A stretch of DNA of 44,765 nt, from positions 1-44,765 of the forward strand of contig JARLIJ010000245.1 of the NCBI GenBank assembly GCA_031291795.1, read 5' to 3'. The stretch is from Acetobacteraceae bacterium. GTDB lineage: Bacteria > Pseudomonadota > Alphaproteobacteria > Acetobacterales > Acetobacteraceae. The notes beneath the pieces are model-generated. The model ran no database searches and had not been told where the DNA came from. It saw only the letters and a program-made list of their open reading frames with translations. Shown in pieces: positions 26,294 through 34,562 of this stretch (positions are counted from its first letter, which is position 1; each line of letters opens with the position of its first letter). A program made the translations under genes and the position numbers.

Positions 26294-26878
26294 CTAGCTC
26301 CGGCCCGCCAACGCCGCCCGCAGGTCGCGCACCACCGCCTCGGCACCGCGCTTGCGCCAGCGGACGCGTTGGCCGATCGGCGTATTCTCGACCTCCGGCA
26401 AGACCTTGAATGCCGCGAATACCGGCCCCGGCGTGTGGAGCAAGCCCGGCAGAGCGGTCGCCACGTCCCCCAGTTCGCTGAAGCCGACCGCGGTCGGGTA
26501 GCCGGCGGCGTGTGCCATGCCCGGATAGTCCACGCGTTTGGCATTCGGCACCGGCTGACCGCCGGTCGTCGCGTAGACCTCATTGTCCAGCACGAAATGG
26601 TAGAAGTTCGCCGGCGCCTGTTCCGCGATCGTCGGCAACTGGCCCAGGCTCATCAGCAGGTCGCCCTCGGAATCGAACAGCACCACCCGCCGGTTCGGCT
26701 GCGCCAGCGCCAGGCCCAGCCCGAACCCGGCATGGCCGCCCATGGCAGGATCTCCGAGCGGGATGTCCATGACGGTGTCGCTGATGTCGATCCAGTGCCG
26801 CCCGCCGCGCCCTGAGATCACGATCGCGTCGCCACGGTGCGGCGCGAACAGGTTCAGCAGGTCTGCCGTGTGCATCAT
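26294..26878 (-). CDS. ThDP-dependent decarboxylase, beta (ThDP-binding) subunit
   Basis: 194 residues, resembling ComE and the C-terminal half of sulfopyruvate/phosphonopyruvate decarboxylases. The ThDP/Mg site is DSEGDLLM (residues 69-76) with the Asn in VLDNEVYATTGGQ (N99). GDPAMGGHAGFGLGLALA lies before it. AGGAGG overlaps the stop of the alpha-subunit gene 11 bases upstream, so translation is coupled. Neither PEP mutase nor ComA/B/C is nearby, so the 2-oxo acid substrate is unknown; sulfopyruvate and phosphonopyruvate are only candidates. Confidence 0.87.
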   Translation of the reverse strand: MMHTADLLNLFAPHRGDAIVISGRGGRHWIDISDTVMDIPLGDPAMGGHAGFGLGLALAQPNRRVVLFDSEGDLLMSLGQLPTIAEQAPANFYHFVLDNEVYATTGGQPVPNAKRVDYPGMAHAAGYPTAVGFSELGDVATALPGLLHTPGPVFAAFKVLPEVENTPIGQRVRWRKRGAEAVVRDLRAALAGRS

Positions 26879-26889
26879 CGTGTCGCCTC

Positions 26890-27408
26890 CTACCGGTTGA
26901 AGCCGTGGAACTCGTCGCCGACCAGCACAACGACGGGTTTTTTCGTGCGCTCCGCCTCGGCGAACGCAACCGAGATGCGGTCGGCGTCGGCATCGCTCTC
27001 AACCAGGTAGTAGGAGATGTTGAACGCCATCAGGAACCGTTCGGTGTAGGTTGCGGCCGTGTCGGTATTGACGCCATGGCGCGTGTAGCCACGGTAGCCG
27101 ACCATCAGCACCGCCGGGACGTTGAGGCCCATCAGCCAGCCGCGGATCGAATCGCCGGATTCCATCATTCCGGTGTTCTGGATCAGGATCATCGGCTTGC
27201 GGCCGCCGGCATACAGGCCGGCGGCGATCGAGCAGGCATGTCCCTCTCGCGTCACGCCGACCAGTCGCAGGTCGGGATCGGCCTGCATCAGCAGGTACAG
27301 GAAATTGGTCTCGCTGTCCGGCAGCCACACGATGTCGGTGACATGGTTCTGCTTCATCTGCCGGATGACGGTTTCCGGGCTCATTGCCACCGCGGCGGCA
27401 TCGGTCAT
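26890..27408 (-). CDS. ThDP-dependent decarboxylase, alpha (PYR-domain) subunit
   Basis: 172 residues, the N-terminal half of a split 2-oxo acid decarboxylase (ComD-like). The catalytic Glu that activates ThDP is in VTREGHACSIAAGLYAGG (E55), followed by PMILIQNTGMMESGDSIRG, diagnostic for the sulfopyruvate/phosphonopyruvate decarboxylase group. AGGAGGG precedes the ATG. It forms a two-gene operon with the beta subunit and shares a 96-base divergent promoter region with the hydrolase gene at 27505. Confidence 0.87.
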   Translation of the reverse strand: MTDAAAVAMSPETVIRQMKQNHVTDIVWLPDSETNFLYLLMQADPDLRLVGVTREGHACSIAAGLYAGGRKPMILIQNTGMMESGDSIRGWLMGLNVPAVLMVGYRGYTRHGVNTDTAATYTERFLMAFNISYYLVESDADADRISVAFAEAERTKKPVVVLVGDEFHGFNR

Positions 27409-27504
27409 TGGACCCTCCTGTGGCTGCCGGTTTGTCGGCTGGCCGCCTGCTAGCTAACATCAGCCGGAGGGACAGGGAAATTGCCCCCATTGGGAGAAGA
27501 CAAG

Positions 27505-28377
27505 ATGAGCATGACGTTCAAGGTCGGCGACCTGATGGTGCACCGCATCATCGAGATGGAGTGCGGCTTCACCCCCGCACTGGAATTCCTGCCCAACCTG
27601 ACGCCCGAATTGCTGGCGGAGAACCGTTCCTGGCTGGCCCCCGCCGGCCTGGATGCCGACGATAACCTGGTGCTGTGCTTCCAGTCCTATGTGGTGCAGA
27701 CCGGCCGGCACAACATTCTGGTCGATAGCTGCATCGGCAACGACAAGGAGCGGACGGCGCGACCGCTCTGGCATCGGAAGAAGGACGACGCGTTCATGCG
27801 CGGCCTGAAGGCGATCGGCCTGACAGTGAATGACATCGACTTTGTGCTGTGCACCCATCTGCACGTCGACCATGTCGGCTGGAACACGCGTCTGGAGAAC
27901 GGACGCTGGGTGCCGACTTTCCCGAAGGCGCGCTACCTGTTCTCAAAAACCGAGATGGACTTCTGGCTGGCAGAAAATGCGAAGGGGCCCCTGCCGGTGA
28001 TTGTCGACAGCGTGATCCCGATCGTGGAGGCAAAGCGCTGCGACCTGGTTACCTCCGACCATTCGCTGAACGACCTCGTGTCACTTATCCCCACGCCAGG
28101 CCATACCATCGACCATTATGCCGTGCAGCTCGGTCGTGGCGGCAAGGATGCCGTGATCACCGGCGACCTGATACACACGCCGTTGCAGGCGCGCTATCCG
28201 CACCTGTCGATGCGCATCGACTATGATCCGGCGCAGGGCGTCGCAACACGGCGGAAGTTCCTGGAGACGTACTGCGACACGAATACGCTGTGTTGCTTCG
28301 CGCATTTCCCGTCCCCGTCAAAAGGGTACGTGAAGCGCTGGGGCGATGGCTTCAAGTGTGACTACGTGACGACGTAG
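27505..28377 (+). CDS. metallo-beta-lactamase-fold hydrolase
   Basis: 290 residues from the ATG at 27505 (GGGAGAAG upstream); a TTG at 27481 is in frame but unlikely. The zinc motif is HLHVDH (H118, H120, D122, H123), with H200 in TPGHT and D221 in TGDLIH, so a two-metal site is complete. The closest general match is the AHL-lactonase/YflN-like group, which includes lactonases and ester hydrolases. No signal peptide. It is divergent from the decarboxylase pair and upstream of the MFS gene; probably hydrolyses a pathway intermediate (inference). Confidence 0.9.
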   Translation: MSMTFKVGDLMVHRIIEMECGFTPALEFLPNLTPELLAENRSWLAPAGLDADDNLVLCFQSYVVQTGRHNILVDSCIGNDKERTARPLWHRKKDDAFMRGLKAIGLTVNDIDFVLCTHLHVDHVGWNTRLENGRWVPTFPKARYLFSKTEMDFWLAENAKGPLPVIVDSVIPIVEAKRCDLVTSDHSLNDLVSLIPTPGHTIDHYAVQLGRGGKDAVITGDLIHTPLQARYPHLSMRIDYDPAQGVATRRKFLETYCDTNTLCCFAHFPSPSKGYVKRWGDGFKCDYVTT

Positions 28378-28483
28378 GTGCCTCCTTCTCACCCCGACGC
28401 GCTATGTGACGCGCCCTGGTCATGCCCCGTCGGCCGGGCGTGACGCGGGAAAGGACCGAGCAGGCCGGCAGCCGAAGACTGCA

Positions 28484-28517
28484 AATAAGAAACAGCCCCC
28501 AATAAGAAACAGCCCCT
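28484..28517 (+). repeat. 17-bp tandem direct repeat before the MFS gene
   Basis: AATAAGAAACAGCCCC(C/T) occurs at 28484-28500 and again at 28501-28517 (16 of 17 identical), directly abutting the GGGAG ribosome site of the transporter gene. It could be a tandem binding site or a recent duplication in the leader. Confidence 0.8.
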
Positions 28518-28530
28518 GGGAGACAACGTC

Positions 28531-29775
28531 ATGTTCGCCTGGTTTTCCGACCTGACGCAGCGGGAACGCCGTACCATGTTCGCCTGCTTCGGCGGTTGGT
28601 CGCTCGATGCGCTGGACGTCCAGATATTCAGCTTCGTTATCCCGTCACTCCTCCTGCTATGGGGGATCACCACCGCCGAGGCCGGCATGCTGGCCACTAT
28701 CACCCTTCTGGTGTCAGCCTTCGGCGGCTGGATCGCAGGCGCGCTGTGCGACCGATTTGGCCGCGTCAAGGTGCTGCAATTCACCATCCTGTGGTACGCC
28801 TTTTTCACCTTCCTGTGCGGCTTCGCTCAGGACTTCAACCAGCTCTTCATCTTCCGCGCCCTCCAGGGCCTAGGCTTCGGTGGCGAATGGGCCGCCGGGG
28901 CGGTGCTGATGGGCGAGGTGATCCGCGACAAGTACCGCGGCCGAGCAGTCGGGCTGGTACAGACCGGCTGGGCAGTCGGGTGGGGGGCTGCGGCGCTGCT
29001 CTACACGATCTTCGCCGCCACGCTGCCGGAAACGCTCGCCTGGAAGGTGCTGTTCTGGGTCGGCCTCGCCCCGGCCGGCCTGGTGTTCTGGATTCGTCGC
29101 TTCGTCGAGGAGCCCGACCTGCACAACCAGCGGCGCGAGCCGGTGGGTTGGGACCACATGTTCTCCGCCCTGAAGCCGCCCTACCTGGCGACGACCTGGC
29201 GGGTCGCACTGATGGTCACCGGCGCGCAGGGCGCCAGCTACGCCATCACCACCTTCCTGCCGACCTACCTGAAGACGGTCCGGCACCTCACCTCCGTCGG
29301 CACCGGCAGCTACCTGATGGTGTTGATCCTGGGCGCATTCTTTGGCTTCGTCTCAGGTGCGTTCCTGGCCGACTGGATCGGGCGCAAGGCCACATTCATG
29401 GTGTCGGCGCTTGGTTCGATGGTGCTGATGCTCGTCTACCTGTTTGCACCGCTCAGCAACGACATGATCCTGCCGGTCGGCTTTCTCCTCGGCTACATCA
29501 ACCTGATGATGTTCTCGCCGATGGGCCCGTTCATGACCGAATTGTTCCCGACGGCGGTCCGTGGCGTCGGCCAAGGGTTCTGCTATAATGCGGGACGTGG
29601 GATCGGCGCGGTGTTCCCGGCCCTGGTCGGCTTCCTCGCTGCCAGGTTGGGGTTGGGAATGGCCATCGCCGTGTTCGGCTTCTGCGGCCTTGCCCTGATG
29701 GTCGTGGCGCTGCTTTTGCTGCCGGAGACACGGGGTCGTTCGCTCCTCAGCCTGGAGCAGCCAGTCGCCGAATGA
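28531..29775 (+). CDS. MFS transporter (metabolite:proton symporter type)
   Basis: 414 residues, twelve predicted helices. MFS motif A is present after TM2 (GALCDRFGRVKVL) and in the second half (GAFLADWIGRKATF). The FRALQGLGFGGEWAAGAVLMGE segment in TM4 and PTAVRGVGQGFCYNAGRG in TM10 place it among sugar/aromatic-acid and sialate-type proton symporters. GGGAG precedes the ATG. It is downstream of the hydrolase on the same strand and probably imports the substrate of the local pathway. Substrate unknown. Confidence 0.92.
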   Translation: MFAWFSDLTQRERRTMFACFGGWSLDALDVQIFSFVIPSLLLLWGITTAEAGMLATITLLVSAFGGWIAGALCDRFGRVKVLQFTILWYAFFTFLCGFAQDFNQLFIFRALQGLGFGGEWAAGAVLMGEVIRDKYRGRAVGLVQTGWAVGWGAAALLYTIFAATLPETLAWKVLFWVGLAPAGLVFWIRRFVEEPDLHNQRREPVGWDHMFSALKPPYLATTWRVALMVTGAQGASYAITTFLPTYLKTVRHLTSVGTGSYLMVLILGAFFGFVSGAFLADWIGRKATFMVSALGSMVLMLVYLFAPLSNDMILPVGFLLGYINLMMFSPMGPFMTELFPTAVRGVGQGFCYNAGRGIGAVFPALVGFLAARLGLGMAIAVFGFCGLALMVVALLLLPETRGRSLLSLEQPVAE

Positions 29776-29825
29776 CCGCTTACGGGTCGGCTCGCGCAAG
29801 CGTGCTGGCCCGGCCCGTGCATCTT

Positions 29826-29850
29826 GGAACGGCGCCCCCTACGTTCCGTT
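29826..29850 (+). promoter_or_regulatory. EcfG (general stress sigma) type promoter for the DUF883 gene
   Basis: GGAAC (29826-29830), exactly 16 bases, CGTT (29847-29850), a full match to GGAAC-N16/17-CGTT. The leader is about 25 bases with AGGAGG before the ATG at 29881. Confidence 0.75.
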
Positions 29851-29880
29851 CATCATCGTGCAGAACTGAAGGAGGCATAC

Positions 29881-30150
29881 ATGGCCTATGCAGACGAGGC
29901 GCGAAGCCGAATGGAAGACGCAAACGCACAGATCGCGAAGCTGCGCGAGCAGGTCGAGGCGCTGATGAAGGACCGCGTGACACCCGCCGTCACGGATTTC
30001 GCCGGCCGTGCGGAATCCGCCTATGCGGGCGCGAGCGATGCGGTGAAGCATCAGGCAGAGGCGGTCTCCGGCCGTGTTCGTGAACAGCCCCTGATCGCCA
30101 TCCTGATCGCAGCCGGGATTGGCTGGGCGCTTGGCCGGGTGATGCGCTGA
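29881..30150 (+). CDS. DUF883/ElaB-like stress membrane protein
   Basis: 89 residues from the ATG at 29881 (GAAGGAGG upstream). An amphipathic, charged helix (EARSRMEDANAQIAKLREQVEALM) is followed by REQPLIAILIAAGIGWALGRVMR, the single C-terminal membrane helix typical of DUF883. In E. coli, ElaB, YqjD and YgaM are C-tail-anchored inner-membrane proteins made in stationary phase, and YqjD binds ribosomes. The EcfG-type promoter fits a stress role. The next gene starts 3 bases after its stop. Confidence 0.87.
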   Translation: MAYADEARSRMEDANAQIAKLREQVEALMKDRVTPAVTDFAGRAESAYAGASDAVKHQAEAVSGRVREQPLIAILIAAGIGWALGRVMR

Positions 30151-30153
30151 GTC

Positions 30154-30552
30154 ATGCGAACCCTCCGCCTGGCGCGGGTCGCCGTGGAGGCGGAGGGCCT
30201 GCGATTGCGCAGCATGGCGCGTCGCATCGCCACCCGCGTCCTGATCGGATTGCTGGCCATGGTGTTCCTGGCCGGTGCGTTCGTGTTTGCGCACGTTGCG
30301 CTCTGGTACTGGCTCCGCCTGGACTATGAGTGGCGGCAGATTTCGACTGCGGCGGTGCTTGGCGGGGGTGACCTGGTGCTGGCCGCATTGCTGACCCTGC
30401 TGGCGACGCGAACCTCACCCAGCCGAACGGAGGTGGAGGCGCTTGAAATCCGTCGCCGCGCCTGGCATGGCGTGGCGAGCAGTATGGCGCTGTCAGCCTT
30501 GCTGATGCCATTGTTGCGGCTTGGGGTCAGCGTCCTGCGTCGGCGGGCCTGA
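30154..30552 (+). CDS. small inner-membrane protein, partner of the DUF883 gene (YqjE/holin-like)
   Basis: 132 residues. Hydrophobic segments are at about residues 29-54 (VLIGLLAMVFLAGAFVFAHV...), 62-83 (STAAVLGGGDLVLAALLTLLA) and 107-128. Charged, Arg-rich stretches lie between them and at the end. The position right after a DUF883 gene and the topology recall the YqjE/phage-holin-superfamily proteins found with YqjD. Family naming is tentative. It is co-transcribed from the EcfG-type promoter. Confidence 0.7.
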   Translation: MRTLRLARVAVEAEGLRLRSMARRIATRVLIGLLAMVFLAGAFVFAHVALWYWLRLDYEWRQISTAAVLGGGDLVLAALLTLLATRTSPSRTEVEALEIRRRAWHGVASSMALSALLMPLLRLGVSVLRRRA

Positions 30553-30570
30553 TCGGATAAAGCGAGCGGG

Positions 30571-30990
30571 TTAGCGCATCCGCTCCCAAAGACCGGTTTC
30601 CTCGTCCATCCGATCGTGTTCGAGGCCGCGGAAGTCGCCGCGGGAGACGATGCCAAGCACAACGCCCTCCTCCACCACCGGGACGTGGCGGAAACCGCCA
30701 TCCCGCATCAGGCGAAGCGCCTCGATGGCGGTGGCGCGCGGCTTCATCGTCTGGGGCTTGCGGGTCATCACGTCCTTGAGCAGCGTCTGGGTCGGATCCC
30801 GCCCGCGGGCGAGGAGCCGAACCGCGTCGCGCCCGGTGAAAATGCCGATCAGCGCGCCCTTGTCGTTCGTCACAAGAATGGCGCCGATCTTGCGGCTATG
30901 CATACGTCGGCAGGCCTCTTGCACGGTCGTCACCGCAGTGAGGGTCAACGGCTTCTGATTCCGGATGATCTCCGCCATCTCGCGGTTCAT
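30571..30990 (-). CDS. CBS-domain pair protein
   Basis: 139 residues from the ATG at 30990 (GGAGAG upstream); the open frame to 31053 adds 21 residues that overlap the FNR box and are unlikely. Two CBS motifs form a Bateman module: TLTAVTTVQEACRRMHSRKIGAILV...GIFTGRD and TMKPRATAIEALRLMRDGGFRHVPVV...GIVSRGD. Such stand-alone modules bind adenine nucleotides and sense energy state or redox. A perfect FNR/FixK box lies 63 bases upstream, so low-oxygen induction is likely (inference). Confidence 0.9.
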   Translation of the reverse strand: MNREMAEIIRNQKPLTLTAVTTVQEACRRMHSRKIGAILVTNDKGALIGIFTGRDAVRLLARGRDPTQTLLKDVMTRKPQTMKPRATAIEALRLMRDGGFRHVPVVEEGVVLGIVSRGDFRGLEHDRMDEETGLWERMR

Positions 30991-31052
30991 TTTGCGTCTC
31001 TCCGGGCGTCCGACCGCCACCGGCCAGACTACGAGCCCTGGATGCCTCAGCA

Positions 31053-31066
31053 TTGATCAAGATCAA
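31053..31066 (-). promoter_or_regulatory. FNR/FixK box upstream of the CBS-domain gene
   Basis: TTGAT-CAAG-ATCAA, a perfect match and perfect palindrome of the half-sites. A weak -10-like TAGTCT (31031-31026) lies 21 bases downstream on the minus strand, near class II geometry. The nearest downstream gene is the CBS gene at 30990. Confidence 0.7.
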
Positions 31067-31163
31067 GACGATGCCGGCCTCGGGCGCATGCCAAAGCACG
31101 ACGAAACGCCGGTCCCGGCTCCGTTCATGCCAGATGTCCCATCTTCCGCGGAGGCCGCGCGCC

Positions 31164-32429
31164 TTACGCGGCCAATGTCTCTGCGATGCTGGCCAGCTTT
31201 GGCACCCGCCCGGCGGGGCCCATCGCAGCCAGGGTGGGCGTGGACCGGAAATGCCGCGCCGCCGCCCGCTGGATGTCGTCCGGCGTCACCGCATTGATCC
31301 GCGTGACGGTCTCCTCGGTCGGAATCACCCGTCCGAATACCTGCATCTGCCGCGCGAGCTGCTCGCAGCGGCTGCCGGTGCTCTCCAGCGACATCAACAG
31401 GCTTGCCTTCACCTGGGCGCGCGCGCGGCCCAATTCCGCGTCGGTTACCTGGGACTGCACCTTGCGCAGTTCCTCGAGCGTGACCGGCATCAGTTCCTCG
31501 GCCTCGCTCTCGCCGGTGCCGGCGTAGATGCCGAACAAGCCGCCGTCGAGGTAGGGCGCACTGAACGAGTAGATCGAATAGACCAGCCCGCGCTTCTCCC
31601 GCACCTCCTGGAACAACCGCGACGACATGCCGCCGCCCAGCAGGGTGGAGAGCAGCAGGGTCGGGTAATAGTCGCGGTCGCCGAAGCCCACCGAGGGGAA
31701 ACCCAGGACGATATGCACCTGGTCCAGGTCGCGATCTTCCCGGAACTCGCCGCCACGGTAGTGCCCATCCACCATGGCAGGCGGCGGGTCGACCGGCAGG
31801 TCGGCGAAATGCTGCTTCACGAGATCGACGATCGCCCCGTGCTCCAGCTTCCCGGTGGCGGCCACGACCAGGTTGGAATGCGCATAGTGCCGCTTCATGT
31901 AGCCGGTCAGCAGCGTCCGGGGCATCGCCTTGATGCCCTCTTCCGTGCCCAGGACCGGCCGGCCCAGCGGCTGGGTCGGGAACGCAGCCTCCTGGAAATG
32001 GTCGAAGATGATGTCGTCCGGCGTGTCGTTGGCCTGGCCGATCTCCTGCAGGATGACGCCGCGCTCGCGCTCCAGCTCCTCCGGCTCGAAGGTGGAGTGG
32101 GTCAGGATATCGCCGATGATATCGGCGGCGAGCGCCGTATCTTCCTTCAGCACCTTCACGTAGTACGCGGTCTGCTCGCGTGCGGTGTAGGCGTTGATGT
32201 GGCCGCCGACCGCCTCGATCTCCTCGGCGATGGCGGCGGCGGAGCGGCGTTCGGTGCCTTTGAACGCCATGTGCTCCAGGAAGTGGGATACGCCGTTCTC
32301 CTCCGCCAGCTCATGGCGGGAGCCGGTGGCGACGTACGCCCCGAAGGACACGGTCTCTACGCGATCCATCCGTTCGGTAACGACGGTCAGGCCGGATGGC
32401 AGGCGGGTTAGCTGGATGGCGTCGGTCAC
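31164..32429 (-). CDS. M16-family zinc peptidase (processing-peptidase-like)
   Basis: 421 residues, the usual size of the single-chain bacterial M16B peptidases related to the mitochondrial processing peptidase beta subunit. The inverted zinc motif HFLEH (about residues 49-53) is in ENGVSHFLEHMAFKGT, and the distal Glu lies in ELERERGVILQEI. The substrate-cleft region GGGMSSRLFQEVREKRGLVY is conserved. No signal peptide. Its usual neighbour thrC is not here. Function is peptide degradation or processing in the cytosol or at the membrane. Confidence 0.94.
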   Translation of the reverse strand: MTDAIQLTRLPSGLTVVTERMDRVETVSFGAYVATGSRHELAEENGVSHFLEHMAFKGTERRSAAAIAEEIEAVGGHINAYTAREQTAYYVKVLKEDTALAADIIGDILTHSTFEPEELERERGVILQEIGQANDTPDDIIFDHFQEAAFPTQPLGRPVLGTEEGIKAMPRTLLTGYMKRHYAHSNLVVAATGKLEHGAIVDLVKQHFADLPVDPPPAMVDGHYRGGEFREDRDLDQVHIVLGFPSVGFGDRDYYPTLLLSTLLGGGMSSRLFQEVREKRGLVYSIYSFSAPYLDGGLFGIYAGTGESEAEELMPVTLEELRKVQSQVTDAELGRARAQVKASLLMSLESTGSRCEQLARQMQVFGRVIPTEETVTRINAVTPDDIQRAAARHFRSTPTLAAMGPAGRVPKLASIAETLAA

Positions 32430-32668
32430 TTGGGTGGGGAAATCCTTGGCTGGCAGCAGGCTTGAACGGCTACCCTAATGGCGGGTTCGGATGAGGCGCA
32501 ACGTTGCGCGATCCGTTGCCCTTCCCTGCGGCGATCACAATGCCACCGTCAGCCGCCTGCGCGCGGATGACAGCCGATGCGTTCTCGAATGTGGAGCCGG
32601 CCGCGCCGATCACAATGACCGTACGGGCGATTGGACCGCAAGGTCACAGGGGCCGCCGCGGCGCGGGG
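32430..32668. other. intergenic region between ClC and M16 genes, with a 14-bp palindrome
   Basis: A perfect palindrome GCGCAACGTTGCGC lies at 32496-32509, about 67 bases before the M16 start. On the minus strand a stop-free stretch of about 50 codons (reading TVIVIGAAGSTFENASAV...) has protein-like composition but no ATG; it may be a gene remnant. No promoter elements were recognised. Confidence 0.35.
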
Positions 32669-34531
32669 TTATTCGCCCGACAGTTCCCGGCGCCGCCGGT
32701 CCAGCTCGTCGCTGTACCGACGCAAGGCGTATTGTTCCGTCAGCAGCCCTATGACGTGGCGCGAATCCGGCGCGTCCACCACGACCAGCGCATCGCTTTC
32801 CGCATTCTCGAACATCGCGACGGCTTCCTTGATGGTCATCTGCGGCAGCAGCATGGTGTCGATGTAATGCACGATGTCGGCGACCGTGTGGGCATCGTCT
32901 GGGTCGGCATGCGCCTCGGCCAGCAACACGATGCCGGCATAGCGGTCCGCCTCATCCAGCACCACGACGCGCTGCGTGGCGCCCAACGGAAAATCCCGCC
33001 TGAAGGCGGACAGCGGCGTGCCGGCACGCACCGTGCGGACCTCCCGTCGCATCATCCGCCCGACCGTGAGGTTGCGCATCCAGCCCACGTCGACCGCGCT
33101 GCGGATCGCCTCGCCGCGCAGGTGGAACCGCCAGGTCGCAAACGAGTAGCCGAAGGTGCGGCGCACGGTCAGCGAGGACACCACGCAGGCCGCCAGCACC
33201 GCGACGGTCAACGGCAGCGAGCCGGTCGCCTCCAGCACCAGGAAGCCCATCGTCAGCGGGCCGCCGATGATCGCCACCGCCAGCCCGCTCATGCCGACCA
33301 GCGCGCAGACGACCGGGGAGACGGCGTGCGCGGTGCTGACCGCAAGCAGCACCCCAGAGAACGCCTTGCCCAACAGTGCGCCGAGGAACAGCGAGGCGAA
33401 GAACAGGCCGCCGCGGAAGCCGGACCCGATGGAGATCGCCGAGGCGGTCGCCTTCAGGCACACCAGGATGACCACATAGTACAGCGGATAGGGCGCCTCG
33501 ATCACGATGCCCAGGGCGCCGTGACCGGACGACAGGACCGCGGGCGTGACCAGCGCCAGGATGCCCACCGCCAGGCCGCCGATCCCCGGACGGAGCCAGA
33601 TCGGGACGCCGCTGCGGCGGAACAGGTCTTCGGTGACCGTTACGCCGCGCATGATGGCGATACCAACCAGGGCGCACAGCATCCCGAGGGCGAGGATGGG
33701 GATGTAGTCCAGGCCGTCGATATGGGTGGGGACCTGCAACTCCAGCTCGAACGGCGACCCGCCGATTGCCTGCACCACCGCGACCGAGACGATGGCGGAC
33801 ACCGCGACCGGCGCGAAGGTGGCCAGCGAGTAGGTGCCGATCACCAGTTCGAAGGCGTAGAAGGCGCCGGTCAAGGGTGCGTTGAACGCGCCGGCGATGG
33901 CGGCCGCCGCACCGCAGCCGACCAGCAGCCGGAGTTCGGTGCGGCGGACGCGGAAGGCGTGCCCCCAGCGGGAGGCGATCGCGGAGCCGATCTGCGTGTA
34001 GCCGGCCTCCAGGCCGATCGAGGCGCCGACGCCATTGGAGATGATCGTCTGCAGCACGACGATCAGGCTGCCGGTGAGCGACATCCGCCCGCCGAACAGC
34101 GCATTTGCCTCGATTGGGTCTACCGTGCGTCGCGTGTAGATGCGGCTGATGCCCAGGGTGAGCAGGCCGAGGACCAGGCCGCCCACGGCTGGGACCACGA
34201 CTGTGCGGATCGGGTTGAGCTCGACCATCGCGCTCAGCCGCTGCAGGTGGCCGATGCCGAACAGGCCTTCATGCACACGCTGGGTGGCAGCGGTCATCAG
34301 CCAGACCGCGATGCCGGTGCCGCAACCGATGAAGGCGGACAGCACGACGAGCCAGATCTCGTCAGCCCGTACCAGGGCACGCAGAACCTGGGGTGCGTGG
34401 AGCACCGCAGACCCGATGGGACGGCGTGGGCGGCGCGCCGCGGCCCGACGTTGTGCTGCGGACACAGGTCTCCCGGAATGCGGAACGCTTGCAGCGTCCG
34501 CGCTCAGCGATTCGCCAGGAAGAGCCGACAT
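32669..34531 (-). CDS. ClC-family chloride channel/antiporter with C-terminal CBS domains, divergent filter
   Basis: Membrane anion transporter, about 620 residues from the ATG at 34531; a TTG start at 34597 would add 22 residues, but a hairpin at 34563-34583 suggests that part is leader. The ClC core is recognisable: NGVGASIGLEAGYTQIGSAIA corresponds to GREGPTVQIG and keeps the gating Glu; GSGFRGGLFFASLFLG corresponds to GGIFAP but has lost the Pro. The GSGIP filter motif is replaced by RRTVDPIEANALFGG. Two CBS domains follow (about residues 480-600). Because the filter differs, anion choice and channel/antiporter mode are uncertain. Confidence 0.88.
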   Translation of the reverse strand: MSALPGESLSADAASVPHSGRPVSAAQRRAAARRPRRPIGSAVLHAPQVLRALVRADEIWLVVLSAFIGCGTGIAVWLMTAATQRVHEGLFGIGHLQRLSAMVELNPIRTVVVPAVGGLVLGLLTLGISRIYTRRTVDPIEANALFGGRMSLTGSLIVVLQTIISNGVGASIGLEAGYTQIGSAIASRWGHAFRVRRTELRLLVGCGAAAAIAGAFNAPLTGAFYAFELVIGTYSLATFAPVAVSAIVSVAVVQAIGGSPFELELQVPTHIDGLDYIPILALGMLCALVGIAIMRGVTVTEDLFRRSGVPIWLRPGIGGLAVGILALVTPAVLSSGHGALGIVIEAPYPLYYVVILVCLKATASAISIGSGFRGGLFFASLFLGALLGKAFSGVLLAVSTAHAVSPVVCALVGMSGLAVAIIGGPLTMGFLVLEATGSLPLTVAVLAACVVSSLTVRRTFGYSFATWRFHLRGEAIRSAVDVGWMRNLTVGRMMRREVRTVRAGTPLSAFRRDFPLGATQRVVVLDEADRYAGIVLLAEAHADPDDAHTVADIVHYIDTMLLPQMTIKEAVAMFENAESDALVVVDAPDSRHVIGLLTEQYALRRYSDELDRRRRELSGE

Positions 34532-34562
34532 AAGCGACGTCCAGCGGAGCGAGGGGAGACAG

